Assembly: GCA_005884305.1 (NCBI GenBank)
Contig: VAYL01000133.1
Span: 1-12,152 of the forward strand
DNA: 12,152 nucleotides
Direction: 5' to 3'
Source: Actinomycetota bacterium
Lineage (GTDB): Bacteria > Actinomycetota > Thermoleophilia > Solirubrobacterales > 70-9
Both the position numbers and the translations under genes were made by a program. Shown one piece after another: positions 6,691 to 12,152 of the stretch (its first letter is position 1; every line of letters begins with the position of its first letter). The notes beneath the pieces are model-generated. The model saw only the letters and a list, made by a program, of their open reading frames with translations. It searched no databases and was not told where the DNA came from.

Positions 6691-8187
6691 TTGCCGTTCG
6701 ACCTCGATCGCTACCGGGAGCGCGCCGAGACCTTCGGCGAGGAGCTCTCGCGCGAGTACTACCGCCACCTCGCGGGGCACAAGCGCGAGCTCGAGATCGA
6801 GCCGATCTATGCGACCTACGCGGATCTGTTTACGCGCGACTCGGTCATGGCGCTGCGCGATCTGGCAGCGGCTGTCCCGGACGACGATGACGGTAGACGC
6901 CTGCGCTACCTCCTTCACTTCGGGTTCGACGGTTTGGTGGGGATGGAGACCCGCGCCGAGGCCGAGGAGCTGGCGGGGCTCGAGGCCTCGCTGGAGGTCG
7001 AGTGCGGCGACGGGGTCGTGCCTTACCGGGCGGTCGTCATCGAGCAGGCGAACGAGGTGGATGGGGGGCGGCGCGCGGCGCTCGAGGATGCGCGCAACGC
7101 GGTGCTCGAGGAGCGGCTGAACCCGATCTACCGCACCGCGCTCGAGCGGGCCCATGAGATGTGCCGGGAGTTCGGCTGGGCGAGCTACGCCGCGGCGTAC
7201 GCCGAGTTGCGGGGGATCGACCTGGAGCGGCTGCGTGCGCAGACGGCTGAATTCCTGGCCGCGACGGATGATGCCTACGGGCCGCTCATTGACCGCCAGC
7301 TCGCGCGGGCGGGGCTGCCGGAGCTGGGTGAAGTGCGCCGCTCCGACATGCCGCGCCTATTTCGCGCGCCCGAGCTCGATGAGTGGTTCCCGGCTGAGGG
7401 GTTGGTCGAATCGTTCGAGGCGACACTCGCTGGGCTCGGAATCGATCTGCGGACACAGCGGAACGTGCATCTGGACACTGAGTCGCGGGCGACCAAGTCG
7501 CCGCGGGCGTTCTGCAGCACGCCGAGAGTCCCGGACGAGGTGTATTTGGTGATCGCGCCGCATGGTGGGCGCGAGGACTACGGCGCGCTGTTTCACGAGG
7601 GCGGGCACACCGAGCACTACGCGAACACCGCGGCCGAGATGGCGTACGAGTTTCGCCAGCTGGGCGACAACTCCGTGACCGAGTCGTTCGCCTTCCTGGT
7701 CGAACACCTGGTCTCCGATCCCGTGTGGTTGCGGCAGCGGCTCGGGATTGCCGATCCCGCTCCCGCGGTTGAGCACTCGCGTGCGTTTCGGCTCGTGATG
7801 CTTCGCCGGTACTCGGCGAAGCTGGCCTACGAGCTCGATCTACACGGCGCCTCTGCCGAACTGGCGCGGATGCCCGACCGGTACGCTGAGCTTCTGAGCG
7901 GCGCGGTGCGAGTTCCGTGGCCGCGGGCGAGCTGGCTGGCGGATGTGGACGACGGGTTCTACGCCGCGTGCTATCTGCGGGCGTGGGCGCTCGAGACGTA
8001 CTGGCGGGCTGCGCTGGAGGAGCGGTTCGGCGAGCGGTGGTTCGCGAGTCCGGAGGCCGGGGAGTGGCTGCGCGGGCTCTGGCGGCACGGGCAGCGGCTG
8101 AACGCGGACGAGCTGCTGGCCGACACGCTCGGCGAGGAGCTCGACTTCACGAGGCTTGCCGCCGAGTCCCAGGCTGCGGAAACTTAG
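6691..8187 (+). CDS. Gluzincin (M3-like) zinc metallopeptidase
   Basis: The protein has 498 residues from this start. The zinc-binding HEGGH motif (H302, E303, H306) lies in LFHEGGHTEHYAN, and the third ligand is very likely Glu331 in SVTESFAFLVEHL. The H306-to-E331 spacing of 25 is the same as in thimet oligopeptidase (H477/E502), which points to clan MA, family M3 or a relative such as M2. The N-terminal half (DLDRYRERAETFGEELSREY) is predicted helical, as in these oligopeptidases. There is no signal peptide, so it is probably cytoplasmic. M3 enzymes usually run 600-700 residues, so this is a shorter variant. I chose the TTG at 6691 because conserved-looking sequence starts there; a GTG at 6640 would add 17 low-complexity residues and overlap the divergent methyltransferase gene by 31 bases. 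No Shine-Dalgarno is visible, and TATCGT (6676-6681) fits TANNNT with nine bases to the TTG. Confidence 0.8.
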   Translation: MPFDLDRYRERAETFGEELSREYYRHLAGHKRELEIEPIYATYADLFTRDSVMALRDLAAAVPDDDDGRRLRYLLHFGFDGLVGMETRAEAEELAGLEASLEVECGDGVVPYRAVVIEQANEVDGGRRAALEDARNAVLEERLNPIYRTALERAHEMCREFGWASYAAAYAELRGIDLERLRAQTAEFLAATDDAYGPLIDRQLARAGLPELGEVRRSDMPRLFRAPELDEWFPAEGLVESFEATLAGLGIDLRTQRNVHLDTESRATKSPRAFCSTPRVPDEVYLVIAPHGGREDYGALFHEGGHTEHYANTAAEMAYEFRQLGDNSVTESFAFLVEHLVSDPVWLRQRLGIADPAPAVEHSRAFRLVMLRRYSAKLAYELDLHGASAELARMPDRYAELLSGAVRVPWPRASWLADVDDGFYAACYLRAWALETYWRAALEERFGERWFASPEAGEWLRGLWRHGQRLNADELLADTLGEELDFTRLAAESQAAET

Positions 8188-8191
8188 TTCC

Positions 8192-8216
8192 GTCCCCGCG
8201 ACGGCGCGCACGGGAC
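8192..8216 (+). terminator. Candidate terminator hairpin after the peptidase gene
   Basis: GTCCC+CGCG (8192-8200) pairs with CGCG+GGGAC (8205-8208, 8212-8216) around the loop ACGG, with a three-base CAC bulge. It starts five bases after the peptidase stop codon. No T-run is present. The remainder of the 124-base gap to the convergent epimerase gene contains only the small palindrome listed separately. Confidence 0.4.
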
Positions 8217-8295
8217 AAACCGCGATGCTGGCCGAATATGGGTCGGAGCCGATCCCGGACCGACAGCTCGGCTGCCAGCCCGTTATGGGTGTCCT

Positions 8296-8305
8296 CGCTT
8301 AAGCG
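8296..8305. repeat. Ten-base palindrome near the epimerase 3' end
   Basis: CGCTTAAGCG is a perfect palindrome seven bases before the epimerase stop-codon end (8312). With a TTAA loop and flanking TCC/GGA it could fold into a short hairpin for the minus-strand gene, but the stem is only three plus three base pairs with a one-base bulge. It may be part of a weak terminator, or chance. Confidence 0.25.
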
Positions 8306-8311
8306 GGATAC

Positions 8312-9259
<948 letters not shown>

Positions 9260-9269
9260 TGGACTGCGC

Positions 9270-9275
9270 AGGGTA
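9270..9275 (-). promoter_or_regulatory. Possible -10 element of the epimerase gene
   Basis: Read on the minus strand this is TACCCT (pattern TANNNT), ending ten bases before the ATG at 9259. Transcription would start within about four bases of the start codon. No -35 match is obvious. Low certainty. Confidence 0.25.
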
Positions 9276-9314
9276 CGCGACCGCCGCCGGCACAGGGCGA
9301 CAAGCAGCACCCGT

Positions 9315-9328
9315 GAACGCCTGCGTTC
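9315..9328. promoter_or_regulatory. Inverted repeat in the divergent epimerase/sigma-factor gap, possible operator
   Basis: GAACGC-CT-GCGTTC has perfect six-base arms with a two-base spacer. It sits in the 111-base gap between divergent genes, 56 bases from the epimerase ATG and 43 bases from the sigma-factor ATG, a position suited to a dimeric regulator acting on either promoter. No other copy was noticed in this window. The rest of the gap shows no further feature except the -10 candidate. Confidence 0.35.
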
Positions 9329-9370
9329 GCTGCCCGGGGCGAGCTGAGCGCCTGAGGGGTTGTCCCGTGC

Positions 9371-9907
9371 ATGGCATCGGGCCAGGCAACCCTCAGCGGC
9401 AACCGGCGCGAGCGCGCGCTGGCCCTGCTCGCTGTGGCGGAGTTGGACTTCCGGCGGACCGCGCGGCGCCTATCGCTCTGTGCCGACGACGCCGAGGACG
9501 CATTCCAGCGGGCGGTCGAGATCCTGCTGACGAAGGCGCCCGATCGCCCTCCAGCTGCGTTGATCGCCTGGATGCAGGTCGTGACGCGCCGTGAGGCGCT
9601 GGCCGTCCGCCGTGCCCGGGAGCGCTTGCTGGCGGCTTGGCGCGACGAGCCCGACGACCTGATCGCGGGGCTACTTTGCGATCGCCCCGGGCCGGTGGAG
9701 CAGGCAGAGCGGCGCGACCGGGTGGCGGCGGCCGCACGGGCGTTGGCGGCGCTGAAGCCCGACGAGCGCCTCGCGATCGCCCTGCAGGCGCACGGCTACT
9801 CGTACTCGGAGATCTGCGAACTCTGCAACTGGACGTATACGAAGGTCAACAGGTGCCTGGCGGAGGGGCGAGCGCGGTTGCGCGATTACGCCTCGAACCA
9901 GACGTAG
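9371..9907 (+). CDS. Small sigma-70 family (ECF-like) RNA polymerase sigma factor
   Basis: The protein has 178 residues. A region 2-like helix pair (about 25-85) includes [20 protein letters not shown], the usual 'DAEDa.Q..' core-binding segment, and [19 protein letters not shown] linker of about 35 residues leads to region 4 (about 122-172), where [20 protein letters not shown] and the helix-turn-helix [14 protein letters not shown] (148-161) should contact the -35 element. This is the ECF layout without region 3. The ATG at 9371 has only a distant GAGG upstream, so initiation is not strongly marked. Its 3' end overlaps the convergent ATPase gene by 22 bases. No anti-sigma gene follows on the same strand, as it would in a usual ECF operon, so the convergent RsbW-like gene is the nearest candidate partner, by inference only. 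Confidence 0.82.
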   Translation: MASGQATLSGNRRERALALLAVAELDFRRTARRLSLCADDAEDAFQRAVEILLTKAPDRPPAALIAWMQVVTRREALAVRRARERLLAAWRDEPDDLIAGLLCDRPGPVEQAERRDRVAAAARALAALKPDERLAIALQAHGYSYSEICELCNWTYTKVNRCLAEGRARLRDYASNQT

Positions 9908-10272
9908 GTGCTGTCGGCCGAGCGGCCGGCGCCCCAGCGGGTCGCGAGCGTCTGAACCAGGTGGATACCCCAGCCGGAATCCGAGGGCCGCGGCTTCTCG
10001 CCAGAGAGACGCAGTCTAAGTCCGTCGAATCTCGTCATCACCCAGGTGGAGCCGTTGAGGACGTCGGCTTCCACGGTGATCGTCGCCTCGGATAGCCGTG
10101 GATAGGTCGCGATGGCGTCCGCGACCAGTTCGCTCACCATGAGGATGACATCGTCGAACGACGAGTTGTGCGCGTCCTGGCGAAGGCTGGACATCGCGGC
10201 ACGCGCTCGGGCGGCGCTCCGCGGCTCGAGCTCGAGCTCGATGATCAGGTGCTTGCTCGCCTGCGGCTTCAT
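9886..10272 (-). CDS. RsbW-like HATPase (anti-sigma / serine-kinase type) protein
   Basis: The protein has 128 residues, about the size of stand-alone RsbW/SpoIIAB-type ATPases, which bind sigma factors and phosphorylate anti-anti-sigma proteins. The GHKL fold is seen in LELEPRSAARARAAMSSL, then DDVILMVSELVADA (41-53), a TWVMTRFDG strand, and the G2-like lid SGWGIHLVQTLATRWG (99-114). The N-box Asn that usually coordinates Mg-ATP in ELV(T/S)NA is Asp52 here, so ATP binding may be altered. The ATG at 10272 is chosen because GGAAG lies about six bases upstream; a GTG at 10284 has GAGG too close. The gene is convergent with the sigma factor and overlaps it by 22 bases. It follows the Ddn-like gene after 78 bases. 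An anti-sigma role is likely for the family, but the partner is not established. Confidence 0.72.
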   Translation of the reverse strand: MKPQASKHLIIELELEPRSAARARAAMSSLRQDAHNSSFDDVILMVSELVADAIATYPRLSEATITVEADVLNGSTWVMTRFDGLRLRLSGEKPRPSDSGWGIHLVQTLATRWGAGRSADSTYVWFEA

Positions 10273-10350
10273 CGCCACTTCCACATCCTCAGCATCGAAG
10301 CCCGCGGGATGAATGCGCGACGAGGCCGGTTTGAATTACGGATGAAAGAG

Positions 10351-10812
10351 CTACGCGCTCCGGCGCTCGAGGATCACCAGCGGGATCTCGCGACCGGTCC
10401 GCGCCTGGTAATCGGCGTAGCCGGCATAGGCCTCGATGACGTGCGGCCACAGGCGCTCGCGCTCCTGCGACGTTGCCACCCGCGCGCGCACCGGTCGTCG
10501 CTCGGAGCCGACCTGCACCGTCGCGTCCGGGTTCGCCTGCAGGTTGTGGAACCAGGCCGGGTGCTTCGGATAGCCGCCCTTCGACGCGACGATCACGAGG
10601 TCGTCGCCGTCCGGGATGTAGAGGAGGGGGCTGGTCCGCTTGATGCCGCTCTTGGCGCCGACGTGGTCCAGCAACAGCATCGGGGCGAGGCCCGGGATGT
10701 GGTGACCGATCGTGCCGTTGGTCGCGCGGTAGACGATCGTGTGGATGCCCATCAGCCGGCGCAGCACCGGCCAGCTTCGATCCGCGAGCTCCAGGTAGCG
10801 CGGTCCGCTCAC
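10351..10812 (-). CDS. Ddn-like deazaflavin (F420)-dependent nitroreductase family protein
   Basis: The protein has 153 residues. A helical N-terminus is followed by LLLDHVGAKSGIKRTSPLLY (the 'G.ksG..r.tPl' strand pair), LVIVASKGGYPKHPAWFHNL, and ANPDATVQVGSERRPVRARV. That is the diagnostic order of the Ddn family, which binds deazaflavin F420 in a split beta-barrel and reduces quinones or related acceptors. Ddn of Mycobacterium tuberculosis is membrane-associated and activates nitroimidazoles; the substrate here is unknown. The start is GTG at 10812, which overlaps the upstream quinone oxidoreductase stop (GTGA), so the two are translationally coupled. The pairing suggests a joint role in quinone or enone reduction. 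Confidence 0.88.
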   Translation of the reverse strand: MSGPRYLELADRSWPVLRRLMGIHTIVYRATNGTIGHHIPGLAPMLLLDHVGAKSGIKRTSPLLYIPDGDDLVIVASKGGYPKHPAWFHNLQANPDATVQVGSERRPVRARVATSQERERLWPHVIEAYAGYADYQARTGREIPLVILERRSA

Positions 10813-11756
10813 GGCACGAGGACGAGCTTGCCCGTGGTCCGGCGCGCCCGGATGTCCTCGTGGGCGCGCTTCGCCTCGGCGAGCGGATAGGTCTCGCCGA
10901 CGACCACCTCCAGCTCGCCGGCCCGGATCGCGCCGAACATGTCCTCGAGCGCTTCCCCCAAGCGCCCGGGGTAGCGAAGGAGATGCATGAGCCAGAAACC
11001 GATGACGCCCCGGCTCGTGGCCATGAGCTTGCCCGGATTCACCGAAGGAGCACCCTTCCGGGCGGACTGCCCGAAGTGCACCAGGCGGCCGAAGCGGGCG
11101 AGGGCACCGAGGCTCTGCTCGAACGTCTCACCACCGACCATCTCCAGGATCACGTCGACGTGCCGCCCCTCGTTGGCCTCGATCAGCGCGGACTTGAGGT
11201 CCTCGGCGTTCGAGTCGACCGTGGCGTCGGCGCCGAGCCGCGCGGCGAGCTCGCGCTTCTCGGGGCTGGAGGCCAGCCCGATCACGCGCCCCGCGCCGAA
11301 GCGCCTCGCGAGCTGCACGGCGATCGTGCCGACTCCGCCGGCCGCGGCGAACACCGCCACGCTCTCGCCCTCGCGAAGCTGCGCGCTCGTGCGGAGCAGA
11401 TGCCAGGCGCTGGTTCCCTGAAGGACCAGTCCGAGCGCCTGCCCGTCGCTGACGCCCTCCGGTACCTCCCACATGAGCGAGGTGTGGGCCACCGCTCGCT
11501 CGGCGTAACCGCCGCCGTTGGTGAGCGCCACGACCCGCTTGCCGTCGGGCGTTCTGCCAACCACCTCGCCGCCCGGGACGAGCGGTACTTCTGCCGCCGC
11601 GAGGTAGGTGTTCTCCGCCTGATGCGTATCGGCCCAGTTCACCCCGGCGGCGAGCACGTCCAGCAGGACGAATCCGTCCGGCGGCTCCGGATCGTCCAGA
11701 TCGCGCAGCACCAGGACCTCGGGCCCCCCGAACTCGGTGATCTGGATCGCTCGCAC
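10809..11756 (-). CDS. Zinc-independent quinone oxidoreductase (MDR superfamily)
   Basis: The protein has 315 residues. It starts with MRAIQITEFGGPEVLVLRDL, the standard opening of NADPH:quinone reductase-like medium-chain dehydrogenases. The GroES-like domain runs to about residue 115 and includes AGVNWADT and PLVPGGEVVG. The NAD(P)-binding domain carries AAGGVGT (138-144) in VAVFAAAGGVGTIAVQLARR. The cysteines for catalytic or structural zinc in alcohol dehydrogenases are absent. It probably reduces quinones or alpha,beta-unsaturated carbonyls with NADPH in the cytoplasm. The start is GTG without an evident Shine-Dalgarno. It lies 13 bases after the upstream minus-strand gene and overlaps the Ddn-like gene, so the three probably form one operon. 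Confidence 0.9.
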   Translation of the reverse strand: MRAIQITEFGGPEVLVLRDLDDPEPPDGFVLLDVLAAGVNWADTHQAENTYLAAAEVPLVPGGEVVGRTPDGKRVVALTNGGGYAERAVAHTSLMWEVPEGVSDGQALGLVLQGTSAWHLLRTSAQLREGESVAVFAAAGGVGTIAVQLARRFGAGRVIGLASSPEKRELAARLGADATVDSNAEDLKSALIEANEGRHVDVILEMVGGETFEQSLGALARFGRLVHFGQSARKGAPSVNPGKLMATSRGVIGFWLMHLLRYPGRLGEALEDMFGAIRAGELEVVVGETYPLAEAKRAHEDIRARRTTGKLVLVP

Positions 11757-11769
11757 GCCGTGCCGCGGG

Positions 11770-12152
11770 CTACAGGCCCGGCGGCCAGTTGAAGCTGGGA
11801 TTGTGCGGGAAGGAGTCGGGCTTGCCGTAGCCGATAACGATGACGTCGTGCGGCTGCATCACGAGGTTCACGGGATCCGTGACCCGCTGCCCGTTGTCAT
11901 AGACCTGAAGCTGCTTGTCGGCGCCCTGCGCCTTGAGCGCCCCGATCTGGTTGTCGGAGAACTTCACACCCCAGATGTCCATGAGCTGCCCAAGGGTGAA
12001 GTCGTACTCCTGGTCCGCCTCCATGTGGATCGTCCCCTCCGGGTTGTCGGGGGCGGACGGGTGGGTGTGAAGCGGGGAGAGCGTCTGCGTCACGGGATCG
12101 ATCCCGATGTTCGCCGGGATCGGCTCCTTCTTGCCGTTGACGAAGATCTCCA
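11770..12152 (-). CDS. Unrecognised conserved-looking protein, C-terminal part (5' end outside window)
   Basis: The frame stays open to the right edge, so the true start lies outside; a GTG at 12093 is probably internal because readable sequence (EIFVNGKKEPIPANIGIDP) continues upstream of it. The visible 127 residues contain LSPLHTHPSAPDNPEG, TIHMEADQEYDFTLGQLMDI, a VYDNGQRV turn, and a final PHDVIVIGYGKPDS. This beta-rich, His-containing stretch resembles small extracytoplasmic domains of actinobacterial membrane proteins, but no family name can be given. A signal peptide or anchor, if present, would be upstream. It is followed after 13 bases by the quinone oxidoreductase on the same strand. 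Confidence 0.6.
   Translation of the reverse strand, partial: EIFVNGKKEPIPANIGIDPVTQTLSPLHTHPSAPDNPEGTIHMEADQEYDFTLGQLMDIWGVKFSDNQIGALKAQGADKQLQVYDNGQRVTDPVNLVMQPHDVIVIGYGKPDSFPHNPSFNWPPGL

Noticed and set aside
5954..7120. Plus-strand open frame of 388 codons opposite the methyltransferase
   Set aside because: It runs antisense to intact methyltransferase motifs and out of frame through the peptidase; its C-terminal part is Arg/Ser-rich frame-shift style sequence.
9301..9370. Second GC-rich imperfect hairpin (around GCTGCCCGGGGCGAGC, 9329-9344)
   Set aside because: Only three outer base pairs form before mismatches, which is not enough for a terminator or operator call.
10227..10245. Tandem CTCGAG-like palindromes
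   Set aside because: They encode the alternating Leu-Glu run LELEP at the start of the RsbW-like protein; a similar run in the LLM gene near 5160 has the same cause.
10860..11792. Plus-strand open frame of 310 codons opposite the quinone oxidoreductase
   Set aside because: Antisense shadow of a well-recognised MDR enzyme, without domain signatures.

Overview
The window is GC-rich DNA that looks like a high-GC actinobacterium. The reasons are the pervasive G/C third codon positions, GTG and TTG starts, a mycobacterial-type inositol-3-phosphate synthase next to a CDP-alcohol phosphatidyltransferase, and two predicted F420-type oxidoreductases. A deep-branching lineage such as Thermoleophilia is my guess from the overall gene style. 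Nothing in the sequence proves it. Genes are closely packed and no insertion sequence, tRNA, rRNA or CRISPR array was seen.

Left part (1-4466, all plus strand). It opens with the 3' end of a CDP-alcohol phosphatidyltransferase, followed by ino1, whose product makes inositol-3-phosphate. Next comes a long fusion of a PimA-like GT4 glycosyltransferase domain with a C-terminal PHP metal-hydrolase domain. Its stop overlaps the start of a uracil-DNA-glycosylase-fold protein, and a short CxxC/CxxC zinc-ribbon protein follows. The first three genes suggest an inositol phospholipid theme. In the fusion, the two glutamates of the GT4 EX7E motif both read as lysine. The UDG-like protein keeps its cysteine ligands but lacks recognisable catalytic motifs. 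This fusion/UDG pair is the most unusual part of the window.

Middle part (4554-8187). Two minus-strand genes overlap by ATGA: an RlmD/RumA-like RNA m5U methyltransferase upstream and a short luciferase-like (F420/FMN) oxidoreductase downstream. Diverging from them is a gluzincin metallopeptidase with HEGGH and a glutamate at thimet-oligopeptidase spacing. A perfect hairpin lies between the convergent zinc-ribbon and oxidoreductase genes, and another follows the peptidase.

Right part (8312-12152). A UDP-glucuronate decarboxylase-type epimerase (minus) and a small ECF-like sigma factor (plus) diverge from a 111-base gap that holds an inverted repeat. The sigma gene converges with, and overlaps by 22 bases, an RsbW-like ATPase gene, a possible sigma/anti-sigma relationship. 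Further right on the minus strand are a Ddn-like deazaflavin oxidoreductase, a zinc-independent quinone oxidoreductase (overlapping by GTGA), and the 3' part of an unrecognised gene that runs off the right edge.
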